Assembly (NCBI GenBank): GCA_030832095.1
Contig: JAURJT010000049.1
Span: 1 to 64,000, forward strand
Direction: 5' to 3'
DNA length: 64,000 bases
Source: Gammaproteobacteria bacterium
GTDB lineage: Bacteria; Pseudomonadota; Gammaproteobacteria; Burkholderiales; Burkholderiaceae_B
The translations under genes were made by a program, and so were the position numbers. The notes under the pieces are model-generated. The model ran no database searches. It was not told the origin of the DNA and saw only the letters and a program-made list of their open reading frames with translations. Each line of letters starts with the position of its first letter. The first letter of the stretch is position 1. Shown in pieces: positions 27,026 to 36,811 of this stretch.

Positions 27026-28984
27026 ATGAGCAAGATTATCGGTATCGACCTTGGCACCACCAATAGCTGCGTGGCAGTGATGGATGGCGGGAAAGTAAAA
27101 ATTCTTGAAAACGCAGAGGGCACCCGCACTACGCCTTCAATCGTCGCCTATATGGAAGACGGTGAAACACTCGTTGGCGCACCCGCCAAGCGCCAAGCTG
27201 TGACCAACCCCACGAACACGCTGTACGCCGTGAAACGTCTGATCGGTCGCAAGTTTACCGAAGACGCAGTTCAAAAGGACATCAATTTGATGCCCTACAA
27301 AATTGTCAAGGCTGACAATGGTGACGCCTGGGTTGAAGCGCAGGGTAAAAAACTCGCGCCCTCACAGGTTGCTGCAGATGTCTTGCGCAAAATGAAAAAG
27401 ACCGCCGAAGACTTTCTGGGTGAGACCGTCACCGAGGCCGTGATTACTGTGCCTGCGTACTTCAACGACAGCCAGCGTCAAGCCACTAAAGATGCTGGTC
27501 GTATCGCCGGTTTGGACGTTAAGCGCATCATCAACGAGCCGACTGCAGCTGCGCTTGCGTTTGGTATGGACAAGTCTGAAAAAGGTGATCGTAAGATCGC
27601 CGTGTTTGACTTGGGCGGTGGCACGTTCGACATCTCGATTATCGAAATCGCTGATGTGGATGGCGAAAAGCAATTTGAAGTGCTGTCAACCAACGGCGAT
27701 ACGTTTTTGGGTGGCGAAGACTTTGACCAACGCATCATTGAGTATGTCATTGCTGAATTCAAGAAAGAGCAGGGTGTTGATCTGTCAAAAGACGTATTGG
27801 CTTTGCAGCGCTTAAAAGAAGCTGCTGAAAAGGCCAAGATCGAGTTGTCGTCAGCGCAGCAAACTGAGATCAACTTGCCTTACATTACTGCAGATGCCTC
27901 AGGCCCTAAGCACTTGAACCTGAAAATGACGCGTGCCAAGCTCGAGTCGCTGGTTGAAGAGTTGATTTCGCGCACGATGGACCCATGCAAAATCGCGATT
28001 AAAGACGCAGGCGTCAAGATCAGCGAGATTGATGATGTCATCCTGGTGGGTGGTATGACCCGCATGCCTAAGGTTCAAGAAAAGGTCAAAGAGCTATTTG
28101 GTCGCGAGCCACGTAAAGACGTCAACCCCGATGAGGCGGTTGCGGCGGGTGCTGCGATTCAAGGTTCGGTGTTGTCGGGCGATCGTAAAGACGTCTTGCT
28201 ACTTGACGTGACACCTTTGTCGTTGGGTATCGAGACGCTTGGTGGTGTGATGACCAAGATGATTACTAAGAACACGACGATCCCGACACGCCATTCACAA
28301 GTGTTTTCAACGGCCGATGACAATCAGCCTGCTGTGACGATTAAGGTGTTTCAGGGCGAACGCGAAATCGCTGCGGGTAACAAGACCTTGGGTGAGTTTA
28401 ATCTTGAAGGGATCCCACCTGCTGCTCGTGGTACTCCACAGATTGAAGTGACGTTTGATATTGATGCTAACGGTATCGTGCACGTGTCTGCGAAAGACAA
28501 GGGTACTGGCAAAGAAAACAAAATCACAATTCAAGCGAACTCAGGCTTGACCGAAGAAGAGATTCAACGGATGGTGAAAGACGCCGAAGCAAACGCTGAG
28601 GAAGATCACCGTATGGCCGAGTTGGCCCTGGCTCGCAATAGTGCGGATGGTTTAGTGCATTCGACTCGTAAGTCAATGACTGAGTACGGGGATAAGCTCG
28701 AAGAGGCAGATAAAACAGCGATTGAAGCGGCCTTAAAAGATGTTGAAGACGCCTTGAAAGATAACGCGGATAAAGCCACAATTGATGCCAAAGTCGAAGC
28801 CTTAGGGACGGCGTCGCAAAAGCTAGGCGAAAAGATGTATGCCGAAGCACAAGCGGCACAAGCGGCGGCCGGGGGTGGCGCTGATGGTGCAGGTGCAGGT
28901 GCCGGTGCGGCAGGCGGCAGCAAGCCAGCGGATGATAATGTGGTTGACGCCGACTTCAAAGAAGTTAAGCGCGACGCAAAATGA
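27026..28984 (+). CDS. dnaK: Chaperone protein DnaK (Hsp70)
   Basis: 652 residues from ATG 27026; the in-frame TTG at 27020 is not needed. Nucleotide-binding domain with [19 protein letters not shown] at residues 4-22, [17 protein letters not shown] near 195, and [11 protein letters not shown] near 341; substrate-binding beta domain from about 390 ([13 protein letters not shown]); alpha lid and a flexible Gly/Ala-rich tail before the conserved [12 protein letters not shown] end. It folds and protects proteins with DnaJ and GrpE. An AAAGG box is 10 bp upstream. A hairpin separates it from dnaJ. Confidence 0.98.
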   Translation: MSKIIGIDLGTTNSCVAVMDGGKVKILENAEGTRTTPSIVAYMEDGETLVGAPAKRQAVTNPTNTLYAVKRLIGRKFTEDAVQKDINLMPYKIVKADNGDAWVEAQGKKLAPSQVAADVLRKMKKTAEDFLGETVTEAVITVPAYFNDSQRQATKDAGRIAGLDVKRIINEPTAAALAFGMDKSEKGDRKIAVFDLGGGTFDISIIEIADVDGEKQFEVLSTNGDTFLGGEDFDQRIIEYVIAEFKKEQGVDLSKDVLALQRLKEAAEKAKIELSSAQQTEINLPYITADASGPKHLNLKMTRAKLESLVEELISRTMDPCKIAIKDAGVKISEIDDVILVGGMTRMPKVQEKVKELFGREPRKDVNPDEAVAAGAAIQGSVLSGDRKDVLLLDVTPLSLGIETLGGVMTKMITKNTTIPTRHSQVFSTADDNQPAVTIKVFQGEREIAAGNKTLGEFNLEGIPPAARGTPQIEVTFDIDANGIVHVSAKDKGTGKENKITIQANSGLTEEEIQRMVKDAEANAEEDHRMAELALARNSADGLVHSTRKSMTEYGDKLEEADKTAIEAALKDVEDALKDNADKATIDAKVEALGTASQKLGEKMYAEAQAAQAAAGGGADGAGAGAGAAGGSKPADDNVVDADFKEVKRDAK

Positions 28985-29006
28985 TCGCTGCGTAGTAAAT
29001 CGTATC

Positions 29007-29036
29007 CGCCCGGAACGCTTTTTAGCCTTCCGGGCG
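29007..29036 (+). terminator. Hairpin between dnaK and dnaJ, attenuator candidate
   Basis: Perfect 9-bp arms CGCCCGGAA (29007-29015) and TTCCGGGCG (29028-29036) with a 12-base loop, followed by TGTTGTTTA. It could partly terminate transcription or protect the dnaK mRNA 3' end, giving less DnaJ than DnaK. Confidence 0.6.
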
Positions 29037-29068
29037 TGTTGTTTAGTTTCACTTACTGAGCTTAGAGC

Positions 29069-30190
29069 ATGGCAAAGCGCGACTTTTACGAAATCCTTGG
29101 CGTTGCCAAAAACGCATCAGATGACGAGCTGAAAAAGGCTTATCGCAAACTTGCGATGAAATATCATCCTGACCGCAACCCTGATAGCAAAGAAGCCGAA
29201 GAAAAATTCAAACAGGCCAAAGAGGCTTACGAGATTCTTTCTGATGACAGCAAGCGTGCTGCCTATGATCGTTATGGTCATGCGGGTGTAGACCCCAACG
29301 CTGCGGGTGCTGCAGGTGGTGCCGGTTTTGGTGATGCCTTCGGCGATATTTTTGGCGAGATTTTTGGTGGCGCGCGGCGTGGCGGTGGTGGCGGTGGCCC
29401 ACAGGTCTATCGCGGTGCTGACCTGAAGTACGCGATGGACATTACGCTCGAGCAAGCGGCCAACGGTTTTGATACTGAAATTCGGGTGCCAAGCTGGGAA
29501 AACTGCGAAGTGTGCAAAGGTTCAGGTGCCAAGGTTGGTACTAAGCCTAAAACTTGTCACACCTGCGGTGGCGCCGGTGCAGTGCGGATGCAGCAGGGTT
29601 TTTTCAGTGTGCAGCAAACGTGCCCGACGTGTCACGGTAATGGCAAAGAAATTACCGACCCTTGCGTGTCGTGTGATGGCGTGGGTCGCACTCGCCGCAA
29701 TAAAACCTTGCAGGTCAAGATCCCCGCAGGGATTGATGACAGCATGCGGATTCGTTCGTCGGGTAACGGCGAGCCTGGTATTAACGGTGGCCCCTCCGGT
29801 GACTTGTTTGTTGAAATTCACATTAAAGAGCACAAGATTTTTCAGCGCGATAATGATGACTTGCACTGCGAGCTAACGATTCCGTTCACCAGCGCAGCGT
29901 TGGGGGGCGACATTCAAGTGCCAACCCTGAACGGCAAAGCCGAGATTTCGATCCCCGAGGGCACGCAATCCGGTAAAACGTTCAGGCTGCGTGGTAAAGG
30001 CATCAAAGGGGTACGCGCGTCTTACCCCGGCGACCTGTACTGTCATGTTGTGGTTGAAACACCTGTGCGCTTAACGGATGAACAAAAGGGTTTGCTACGA
30101 CAGTTTGAGGCCTCGCTTGGCGAGGGCAGTGACAAGCATTCGCCACAAAGCAAGTCTTGGACAGATCGGGTCAAAGACTTCTTTTCTTAG
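29069..30190 (+). CDS. dnaJ: Chaperone protein DnaJ (Hsp40)
   Basis: 373 residues. J domain at 1-70 with the HPD motif in [11 protein letters not shown]; Gly/Phe-rich linker about 75-115; zinc domain about 135-210 with four CXXCXGXG repeats ([32 protein letters not shown]); C-terminal client-binding domain. It stimulates DnaK ATPase and delivers clients. It is the last gene of the heat-shock block and converges with the M16 protease gene at a strong hairpin. Confidence 0.98.
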   Translation: MAKRDFYEILGVAKNASDDELKKAYRKLAMKYHPDRNPDSKEAEEKFKQAKEAYEILSDDSKRAAYDRYGHAGVDPNAAGAAGGAGFGDAFGDIFGEIFGGARRGGGGGGPQVYRGADLKYAMDITLEQAANGFDTEIRVPSWENCEVCKGSGAKVGTKPKTCHTCGGAGAVRMQQGFFSVQQTCPTCHGNGKEITDPCVSCDGVGRTRRNKTLQVKIPAGIDDSMRIRSSGNGEPGINGGPSGDLFVEIHIKEHKIFQRDNDDLHCELTIPFTSAALGGDIQVPTLNGKAEISIPEGTQSGKTFRLRGKGIKGVRASYPGDLYCHVVVETPVRLTDEQKGLLRQFEASLGEGSDKHSPQSKSWTDRVKDFFS

Positions 30191-30223
30191 TCGTTGTGTG
30201 CTGTTCGAACGTTGTTTGTGTTC

Positions 30224-30246
30224 GCCTCGGAGTGGTCCTCCGAGGC
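30224..30246. terminator. Hairpin between convergent dnaJ and M16 protease genes
   Basis: Perfect 9-bp arms GCCTCGGAG (30224-30232) and CTCCGAGGC (30238-30246) with a 5-base loop. No strong T-run follows on either strand, so it may act as a mRNA 3' end rather than a classic terminator. Confidence 0.5.
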
Positions 30247-30256
30247 TAGGGCGTGG

Positions 30257-33007
30257 CTATTTCTTTTTCTCAAAGTCACCTGCGGCGACGCTGCTGAACT
30301 GGGCTGGCTGTAGATACTTGCGTACCGCTGCGTTCAGTTGCTCAGGCGTGAGTGCTGCGATTTTTTTATCTAAGTCTGCGGCCCAAGCGAAGCTGCGCTC
30401 AGTCTCCATATAACTCACCCAAGCCGAAGCTAGACTGCCTTGTTGCGCGCGTGAAAGTTTGCGGTAATTCAGCAGCGCCGTGACACCGTCTTTCACTTCA
30501 GTGGCCTCAAAGCCGTCCTTGACCAAGCGATCGAGTTCTTGGCGAATCGCGTCTTGAACTTTGGTGCGATTTTCGGGGGCGAAGATTGCGTAAACCCCCC
30601 AACTGGCCGTGGATTCAAAGGATGAGACCGATAAGCGACTGCGTACGTTATATGACAGACCTTCTTTTTCACGCACGCGCATCCACAGTCGAGATGTCTC
30701 AGACGAGCCCAGCAGAAAGTTTGCTAAATAAAGCGCAGGGTAATCTGGATCAGTGTCTTGCAGTTTTAACGCCAGGTTGGCCGTGTAAAAGGCGTTGGCT
30801 TTGTCAGGTGTCAACGCCTGCATTTGCTCTGGCTTAACCTCACGATAGGGGTTGCTGATGCGGGTATAAGGCGCGCCAGACCCCCAGGTGCTCAAGGACT
30901 TGGTCACGGTTTGCTCAAAACTTGTCGGGTTAAAGTGCCCGACGATACCGATTGATACCTTGCTGGCTCCGTAGAACGTCTTATGAAAGTTCACCAGGTC
31001 GCTGCGTTTAAGACTTGTGATGGCCGCCAAAGACTCTTCGAAACTTGGCGTATAACGAATATCGTCTTTGGCCCACGGATTGTCGTGACGCGCGAGCATC
31101 CGTGAGGCAATCGCGGTTGGCTCAGTCATCGAGCTTTTAAGGCTTGTGATGAGTTTGCTGGTGTATTCGTCAAGTTGCTCTTGCGCAAAGTTAGCGTTCT
31201 GCACCACCTCGAAGACCAACGCCACAAGCGCGTCGATATTGGCATGCGTGGTCGATACGCTAATCGTCAAATCGGTTGCTGAGCCTGAAATGCCAACTTC
31301 GCCACCGAGCGCGTCAATGCGATCATCAATTTGCGCACGTGTCAGGGTGCTGGTGCCCTTGAACAGAAGATCTGCCGTCACGATCGCGTTTGAGCGCTGC
31401 CCTTTTAAAGCTTCGACGCTACCGAACTGTAAGGCGATGGTGGCATTGACCCGATCGCCGCGCGCTTCTTTGGGTAGCATGGCGAGCTTGACAGAGCCGT
31501 TGGGTACTTTAAGCGTTTTGCGTTGAGTGAGAGCGTCAATGTTTGCGGGGTCTGGGTCAAAGGCTTCGGCCTGTTTGAGCTGCACATTACCGGTGTAGCC
31601 TGCCAAGTCTTTTTGTAAATTAGGGATGGCCACTAACGGTGCGCGCACAGGCTTGTCTGTGGGAATGTATTGACCCTGAGTACGATTGGCCTGCGTCAAG
31701 TACTCTTGCCCGACCCGCTGCGCCTGCTCAAGCGTGACAGCACGAATTCGGTCGCGCGAGACGAACAACATGCGCCAGTCCCCCACGGCGATCGCCTCAG
31801 AGAGCCCTGAGCTGATTCGTTGTGCGTCACTAAACATCAGGTCCCAGCTTTTCAGCCACTGGTTGCGAACCCGCTCAAGCTCTTCAGAGGTGAACGGTTG
31901 CTTGGACAACGATTCAATGGTGCTGGTGAGTGTTTCAAGCGCTTTCGGTTGATCCATGCCCGGTTCGAGCGAGGCGCCAAACATCACGATGCCTGGTGCA
32001 TATTGGTCCATCGTGAAGCCCAAGACGCTTGCCGCTTGTTTGGTTGGGACTAAGGCCTTGTACAGTCGGCCTGAAGGAGTATCCGCAATCATCATACTGG
32101 CGAGATCGAGCGCCGAGAAATCAATGTGCGAGGCAGGAGGCACGTGGTACATCGCGGCAACGAGTGGCGAGCCACCGGTGCGACGCAGCGTGATCGCGCG
32201 CTCGCCATCTTGGACTGGTTCGACGGTGTACTCGGGTGGCAACTTGCGGGTCGGCTTTGGAATACCGCCAAAGGCACCGATGACATCCTTGAGCGCGGCT
32301 TGAGGATCGAATTTTCCGGCAATGATCAAGATGGCGTTATCGGGTTGATAGTGCGCACGATAGAACGCCTGCAACTGAGCGATGTCGACATTTTCAACAT
32401 CAGAGCGAGCACCGATGGGGGTTTTGCCGTAGTTGTGCCACTGAAATGCCATGCCAAGCATTTTTTGCCAAAGCATTCGGAAGGGATTGTTTTCACCACT
32501 CTCCATTTCATTGCGTACCACCGTCATTTCGGTATCGAGGTCTTCGCGCTTGATCGTTGAGTTGATCATGGCATCGGCTTGCCAACCGATATACCATTTA
32601 AGGGTGTCAGGATTGGCAGCAAAACTCGCGTAATAGTTGGTGCGGTCAGTCGAGGTTGAGCCGTTTGCTTGTAAGCCGCGTTTTGAAAACTCACCTAGCG
32701 CGTTTGGAGTGTTTGGTGTGCCCTTAAAAAGCATGTGCTCAAGCAGGTGCGCCATGCCGGTTTCGCCATAGTTCTCATGTCGCGAACCGACAAGGTAGGT
32801 CATGTTGACGGTAGTGGTCGGTTTAGAGTCGTCGGGCGCAAGCAAAATGCGCAAGCCGTTGGCCTCAAGTCTGTACTCAGTGATGCCCTCAACGCTCGTG
32901 ACCTGCACCACCCCTGCAGGTAGGGTGAGCCCCGTACTTTGAGCCACCGCGATAAAAAAGAAAGAACTCAGTAGAGCGCACTTCAAGGCACGGGTGAGCA
33001 GCCACAT
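30257..33007 (-). CDS. Periplasmic M16 family zinc peptidase, two-domain
   Basis: 916 residues with an N-terminal signal peptide (LLTRALKCALLSSFFFIAVAQS). The first M16 half has the inverted zinc motif HLLEHMLF (HxxEH, near residue 83) with the distal Glu region further on; the second half (from about 490) is an M16C-like domain lacking the motif, as expected for pitrilysin-type fused proteins. Such enzymes degrade short peptides in the periplasm. It is downstream of the MoxR-GNAT-VWA genes on the same strand, after a long hairpin. The roughly 900-residue fused form resembles PqqL-like peptidases, but there is no pqq gene here. Confidence 0.93.
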   Translation of the reverse strand: MWLLTRALKCALLSSFFFIAVAQSTGLTLPAGVVQVTSVEGITEYRLEANGLRILLAPDDSKPTTTVNMTYLVGSRHENYGETGMAHLLEHMLFKGTPNTPNALGEFSKRGLQANGSTSTDRTNYYASFAANPDTLKWYIGWQADAMINSTIKREDLDTEMTVVRNEMESGENNPFRMLWQKMLGMAFQWHNYGKTPIGARSDVENVDIAQLQAFYRAHYQPDNAILIIAGKFDPQAALKDVIGAFGGIPKPTRKLPPEYTVEPVQDGERAITLRRTGGSPLVAAMYHVPPASHIDFSALDLASMMIADTPSGRLYKALVPTKQAASVLGFTMDQYAPGIVMFGASLEPGMDQPKALETLTSTIESLSKQPFTSEELERVRNQWLKSWDLMFSDAQRISSGLSEAIAVGDWRMLFVSRDRIRAVTLEQAQRVGQEYLTQANRTQGQYIPTDKPVRAPLVAIPNLQKDLAGYTGNVQLKQAEAFDPDPANIDALTQRKTLKVPNGSVKLAMLPKEARGDRVNATIALQFGSVEALKGQRSNAIVTADLLFKGTSTLTRAQIDDRIDALGGEVGISGSATDLTISVSTTHANIDALVALVFEVVQNANFAQEQLDEYTSKLITSLKSSMTEPTAIASRMLARHDNPWAKDDIRYTPSFEESLAAITSLKRSDLVNFHKTFYGASKVSIGIVGHFNPTSFEQTVTKSLSTWGSGAPYTRISNPYREVKPEQMQALTPDKANAFYTANLALKLQDTDPDYPALYLANFLLGSSETSRLWMRVREKEGLSYNVRSRLSVSSFESTASWGVYAIFAPENRTKVQDAIRQELDRLVKDGFEATEVKDGVTALLNYRKLSRAQQGSLASAWVSYMETERSFAWAADLDKKIAALTPEQLNAAVRKYLQPAQFSSVAAGDFEKKK

Positions 33008-33028
33008 AGAAGAAATCCAAAAAGATGT

Positions 33029-33070
33029 GAATGAACCTCTTTGAGCGTAAGCGCTCGAAAAGGTTCATTC
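33029..33070 (-). terminator. Long hairpin between VWA and M16 genes
   Basis: Arms of 19 bases (33029-33047 and 33052-33070) pair with two mismatched positions around a TAAG loop. On the minus strand it is followed by ACATCTTTTT, so it may terminate the VWA transcript before the protease gene. Confidence 0.6.
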
Positions 33071-33080
33071 GCGAGGTGAG

Positions 33081-34253
33081 TTACTTAGAAAGCAGACGCA
33101 TCGCCTGTTCAATCCCCGAAACCGTCACTGGAAACATCTTGTCTTGTACGATGTTGCGAATCAGGGCGATGGATTGCCGGTATTGCCACGACGCCTGTGG
33201 TTCAGGGTTGAGCCAAACAGCCTTGGGCCAAGTTGTGATCATGCGCTGCAACCATTCGGCGCCTGGTTCTTTGTTGTAGTGCTCGACTGAGCCGCCCGGC
33301 TGTAAGATTTCGTAAGGGCTCATCGTAGCGTCGCCTACAAAAATCAATCGCCAGTCAGCATTGAACTTGCGCAACACATCTTGTGTTTCAAAACGTTCCA
33401 TTTGCCTGCGCCGATTTGACTTCCAGAGGTGTTCGTAGGGGCAGTTATGAAAATAATAGACTTCAAGGTGCTTGAATTCGCTGCTTGCCGCAGAGAATAA
33501 TTCTTCAACGCGTGCGATATGGTCATCCATACTGCCACCCACATCGAGCAACATCAAAACCTTGACGTTGTTATGGCGCTCGGGCACCATTTTGATGTCA
33601 AGATACCCTGCATTGCGCGCGGTGCTGGTGATGGTGTCGTCTAGATCAAGTTCAAAGTCTGAGCCCTCACGTGCAAAGCGGCGCAAGCGTCGCAAGGCGA
33701 CTTTGAAATTGCGGGTGCCAAGCTCAATTGAATCGTCGTAGTCTCTAAAGTTGCGCTCGTCCCAGACCTTAACGGCCGTGCGGTTGCCTCCAGAGGCGCC
33801 GCCCACTCGAATCCCTTCTGGGTTAAAGCCGCCATTGCCAAACGGCGAGGTTCCACCAGTACCGATCCATTTGCTGCCACCTTCGTGGCGCTCTTTTTGC
33901 TCTTCGAGCCGCTCTTTGAATATTTCTAAAAGCTTGTCGAGTCCGTGCTTTTCAAGTTCAGCTTTTTGTTCGGGTGTGAGGTGCTTTTGTAGCTCTTTGA
34001 CCAACCAGTCGAGCGGGATTTTTTTGCCAGGTGGCAAAATTTGCTCAAGACTGCGGTAATAGCCAGCGAAGGCGCGATCAAATCGATCGAAAAGGGTTTC
34101 GTCTTTAATAAGCGTAGTGCGGGCTAAAAAATAAAAGTCTTCTAGCGTGGGGGGCATCAACGGCGTTGAAAGCGCCTCAAGTAATGTCAAATACTCTTTG
34201 ACAGAGACTTTGAGCTTTTGCGTGCGTAGGTGGTAGAAGAAATCAACGAGCAT
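33081..34253 (-). CDS. VWA domain-containing protein, CoxE-like
   Basis: 390 residues, soluble, rich in charged residues. The C-terminal half is a von Willebrand A fold whose metal-site loop reads LLDVGGSMDDH (around residue 235), a DxGGS variant of the usual DxSxS MIDAS motif. The N-terminal half has a Leu/Lys/Glu-rich helical region (about 90-125). Proteins of this type pair with MoxR ATPases as chaperone complexes that mature or insert cofactors into other proteins. The MoxR gene is two genes upstream; a GNAT gene lies between, overlapping this one by 11 bp. Client unknown. Confidence 0.88.
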   Translation of the reverse strand: MLVDFFYHLRTQKLKVSVKEYLTLLEALSTPLMPPTLEDFYFLARTTLIKDETLFDRFDRAFAGYYRSLEQILPPGKKIPLDWLVKELQKHLTPEQKAELEKHGLDKLLEIFKERLEEQKERHEGGSKWIGTGGTSPFGNGGFNPEGIRVGGASGGNRTAVKVWDERNFRDYDDSIELGTRNFKVALRRLRRFAREGSDFELDLDDTITSTARNAGYLDIKMVPERHNNVKVLMLLDVGGSMDDHIARVEELFSAASSEFKHLEVYYFHNCPYEHLWKSNRRRQMERFETQDVLRKFNADWRLIFVGDATMSPYEILQPGGSVEHYNKEPGAEWLQRMITTWPKAVWLNPEPQASWQYRQSIALIRNIVQDKMFPVTVSGIEQAMRLLSK

Positions 34254-34860
34254 GGCGTTTGAGCTGATAGGTTAGGTGGTCGCGAACCTCAGGCCATTCG
34301 CCTGCGATGACGCTGTACATGACAGTGTCGCGCACTGTGCCATCGCGGCGCAAGGCATGGTGACGAATCGCACCGTCCCGCTTTGCGCCAAGTCTTTCAA
34401 TCGCTCGTTGCGAGGCATAGTTAAAGTTGTCGGTACGCCAACCGACAACGCCGGCGCCCAGCGTATCAAACGCGTGAGTGAGCAACAGTAGTTTGCAGGC
34501 GGTATTGACGTGCGTGCGTTGCAGGCTTTTACCGTACCAGGTGTAGCCGATTTCGAGACGCGCAACAGGGGCAATGATGTCGTGGTAGCGGGTGGTGCCG
34601 AGGATTTTGCCAGAGGCTTCATCTTTGACCACGAAGGGCAGCATGTGCCCGGCTGCCAAGCCATCAAGCGCCATCTGAATATAGCTAGACGTTTGATCGG
34701 GCTCGGGTACTGAAGTTACCCGCAGGTTCCAAAGTTCTCCGTCGCGTGCCGCGGCCGTCAAACCTTCGGCGTGCGCTTGCGAAAGCGGCTCGAGGCGTAC
34801 ACCCCAGCCTTGCAAGGTACAGGGCGAGGGGGCCTGTTGAAACCCTTGATTCTTAACCAT
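34243..34860 (-). CDS. GNAT family N-acetyltransferase (RimJ/RimL type)
   Basis: 205 residues from ATG 34860, which lies 8 bp inside the end of the MoxR gene; the longer reading to 34992 is only the MoxR gene in another frame. The pattern LQGWGVRLEPLSQAHAEGL, then GTTRYHDI, RLEIGYTWYGKSLQRTHVNTACKLLLL and NFASQRAIERLGAKRDG-like segment (here NYASQRAIERLGAKRDG) is that of RimJ/RimL-type acetyltransferases. The acceptor could be a protein N-terminus, amino acid or antibiotic. Its tight placement between MoxR and VWA genes is unusual and may only reflect operon packing. Confidence 0.85.
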   Translation of the reverse strand: MVKNQGFQQAPSPCTLQGWGVRLEPLSQAHAEGLTAAARDGELWNLRVTSVPEPDQTSSYIQMALDGLAAGHMLPFVVKDEASGKILGTTRYHDIIAPVARLEIGYTWYGKSLQRTHVNTACKLLLLTHAFDTLGAGVVGWRTDNFNYASQRAIERLGAKRDGAIRHHALRRDGTVRDTVMYSVIAGEWPEVRDHLTYQLKRHAR

Positions 34861-35752
34861 TGCTTGGGCCAGATGGACGACGGGTGCTGCTGCGTGTGAC
34901 AGCAGCAAGGCGTTCGAGTAATTGCAAATCTTGCTCGTTTTTGAGCAGCGCACCAGCAAGCATTGGCACTGAGGTGGCTGCGTGAGCGTCAATCTCTGCA
35001 GGGCTGACGTCTTCAGCGATCAGCAGACGTAACCAATCAAGAAACTCAGAGGTCGAAGGCTTTTTCTTTAAGCCAGGCGCTTCGCGTAGCGCAAAAAACG
35101 TATCAAGTGCTGCGCGCAAGACTTCTGCGTGCAGGTTAGGAAAATGTACGTCGACAATGCTGCGTAAAGTATCGCGATCAGGAAATCGAATGTAATGAAA
35201 GAAGCAGCGGCGCAGAAACGCGTCAGGCAGGTCTTTTTCGTTGTTTGAGGTGATGATCACAAGCGGGCGGTGCAGCGCGCTAATCGTTTCACGTGTCTCG
35301 TAGACGTGAAATTGCATTTGATCAAGCTCACGTAATAAGTCATTGGGAAACTCGATATCGGCTTTATCGATCTCGTCGATCAGAAGCACAACGGGGCTAG
35401 GTGCCGTAAAAGCCTGCCACAGAACACCTTGCATGATGTAGTTGCGAATATCTTTAACTTTTTCTTCGCCTAGCTGCGAGTCACGCAAACGCGACACAGC
35501 ATCATATTCGTAGAGGCCTTGGTGTGCTTTGGTGGTTGATTTGATGTGCCATTGCAACAGGGGGCGATCGAGCGCGGCGGCAACCTCTTCGGCCAGCATG
35601 GTCTTACCAGTGCCGGGTTCGCCCTTAATGAGCAAGGGGCGCTGAAGTGTCAGGGCAGCATTGACCGCTAGTTTGAGGTCGTCGGTGGCGACGTAGCGTT
35701 CGGTACCGTCAAAACGTTTGGTTTGCTCGGGATTCGGGGTTGAAGAGGTCAT
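34853..35752 (-). CDS. MoxR family AAA+ ATPase
   Basis: 299 residues from ATG 35752; the reading to 35815 adds a non-conserved leader. Walker A IKGEPGTGKTMLAEEV near residue 41-56, Walker B VVLLIDEIDKAD near 121-132, sensor 1 VIITSNNEKDLPDAFLRRC near 160-178 with the arginine finger pair. MoxR ATPases act with VWA proteins in maturation of enzymes and complexes. It heads the minus-strand set with the acetyltransferase and CoxE-like VWA genes. Confidence 0.92.
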   Translation of the reverse strand: MTSSTPNPEQTKRFDGTERYVATDDLKLAVNAALTLQRPLLIKGEPGTGKTMLAEEVAAALDRPLLQWHIKSTTKAHQGLYEYDAVSRLRDSQLGEEKVKDIRNYIMQGVLWQAFTAPSPVVLLIDEIDKADIEFPNDLLRELDQMQFHVYETRETISALHRPLVIITSNNEKDLPDAFLRRCFFHYIRFPDRDTLRSIVDVHFPNLHAEVLRAALDTFFALREAPGLKKKPSTSEFLDWLRLLIAEDVSPAEIDAHAATSVPMLAGALLKNEQDLQLLERLAAVTRSSTRRPSGPSNG

Positions 35753-35842
35753 GAAGGGGCCGCAAAGTAAAGGTTCAGTGGTAAAAGTTCGGGTGTAGAA
35801 ATTTAATTTCGTCAATTATCGTACAATCTTAACGTTTTGCGG

Positions 35843-35858
35843 CCGAGAGCATTCTCGG
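35843..35858 (+). promoter_or_regulatory. Leader hairpin before cytochrome c gene
   Basis: CCGAGA (35843-35848) and TCTCGG (35853-35858) pair around GCAT, 34 bp before the cytochrome start. A TACAAT at 35822-35827 could be its -10 box, but no matching -35 is evident. Confidence 0.35.
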
Positions 35859-35891
35859 GATGTTGTTCTGGTGTAGCCAGAGCTCTTTTAG

Positions 35892-36290
35892 ATGAAGTTG
35901 TCCAAAATTATGTCTCCAAATCTGATGCGTTCGGGCAGTGCGTCGATTGCTCGACGACTCCCCCAAATTTTTGCTGGCTTAGCGATGGCAGCCTCCTGTG
36001 CCTTTGCATCAATCGGCTTTGCTGCAGAGCCCGCTGTGGGTAACGCTGAGGCCGCTAAAGCGAAAGTCTCAATGTGTATTGGTTGCCACGGTATCCCTGG
36101 TTATCGTGCAAGTTTTCCTGAGGTGTACTCGGTGCCGATGATTGCCGGTCAAAACGCGGCCTATCTGCAGGTGGCCTTGCGCGCCTATGCCTCGGGCGAG
36201 CGAACCCATCCGACCATGGATGCGATCGCAAAAAGTCTGTCAGATCAAGATATTGCTGATCTGTCCGCCTACTATGCCAAACTTAAGTAA
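35892..36290 (+). CDS. Periplasmic monohaem cytochrome c (c553/c4-like)
   Basis: 132 residues with a signal peptide (RRLPQIFAGLAMAASCAFASIGFAAEP; starts at 35892, 35910 or 35925 all possible). One haem site, CIGCH, near residue 58, with a Met axial-ligand candidate in HPTMDAIAKSL. The rest, MIAGQNAAYLQVALRAYASG and LSDQDIADLSAYYAKLK, matches one lobe of the dihaem cytochrome c4 family. It carries electrons in the periplasm. A second such gene follows after 12 bp, so together they look like a c4 split into two proteins. Confidence 0.9.
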   Translation: MKLSKIMSPNLMRSGSASIARRLPQIFAGLAMAASCAFASIGFAAEPAVGNAEAAKAKVSMCIGCHGIPGYRASFPEVYSVPMIAGQNAAYLQVALRAYASGERTHPTMDAIAKSLSDQDIADLSAYYAKLK

Positions 36291-36302
36291 CCGGGGGCTA
36301 CT

Positions 36303-36665
36303 ATGAAACATCTAAAGCTTGCCCTCTGTGGCGTTGTATTGATAATTGGTTCGAGTCTGGCTCATGCAGCCGATCTTAAGGCCGGCAAAGTCACCTGGGA
36401 AAAACTCAACTGTGCCTCTTGCCATGGTGCAGATGCTAAATCACCGATTATGCCCGCTTACCCTATTTTGGCTGGTCAGCATGCCGACTTTTTGGCTCAT
36501 GCCTTGAAGGCGTATCAACGTGGTGCAGCGGGCGCGCCTGCCTCGGCCAATGTGCGTAAAAATGCCGTGATGGGTGCTTTTGCTGTACAAATGTCTAAGC
36601 AAGATGTCGAAAACGTTTCTGCATGGTTGGCCTCGCAGCCTGGTCCGTTGTCGGTACGCAGGTGA
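36303..36665 (+). CDS. Periplasmic monohaem cytochrome c
   Basis: 120 residues, signal peptide LKLALCGVVLIIGSSLAHA. One haem site CASCH near residue 38, ILAGQHADFLAHALKAYQRG near 56-75, Met ligand candidates in NAVMGAFAVQM. It shares the c4-lobe pattern with the gene before it and is followed by a clear intrinsic terminator. The pair stand as a two-gene operon; the redox partners are not shown by context, though a cytochrome bd oxidase operon is about 10 kb away. Confidence 0.9.
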   Translation: MKHLKLALCGVVLIIGSSLAHAADLKAGKVTWEKLNCASCHGADAKSPIMPAYPILAGQHADFLAHALKAYQRGAAGAPASANVRKNAVMGAFAVQMSKQDVENVSAWLASQPGPLSVRR

Positions 36666-36685
36666 ACTGGCGGTTTGCTTAATAA

Positions 36686-36710
36686 AAAAACCGCCTAAAT
36701 GGCGGTTTTT
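36686..36710 (+). terminator. Intrinsic terminator after the cytochrome c pair
   Basis: AAAAACCGCC (36686-36695), loop TAAAT, GGCGGTTTTT (36701-36710). The A- and T-runs on both sides allow termination in both directions, so it can also serve the convergent DUF1841 gene. Confidence 0.9.
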
Positions 36711-36811
36711 TACTGCCTAGCGCTAAGATTGGGAAAGAGCTGCCAGTCAAGGCATGCGCGCACTAACACGTTGTGCGACCGCTTTTAATGCACCAGTATG
36801 GTGCATCGCTA

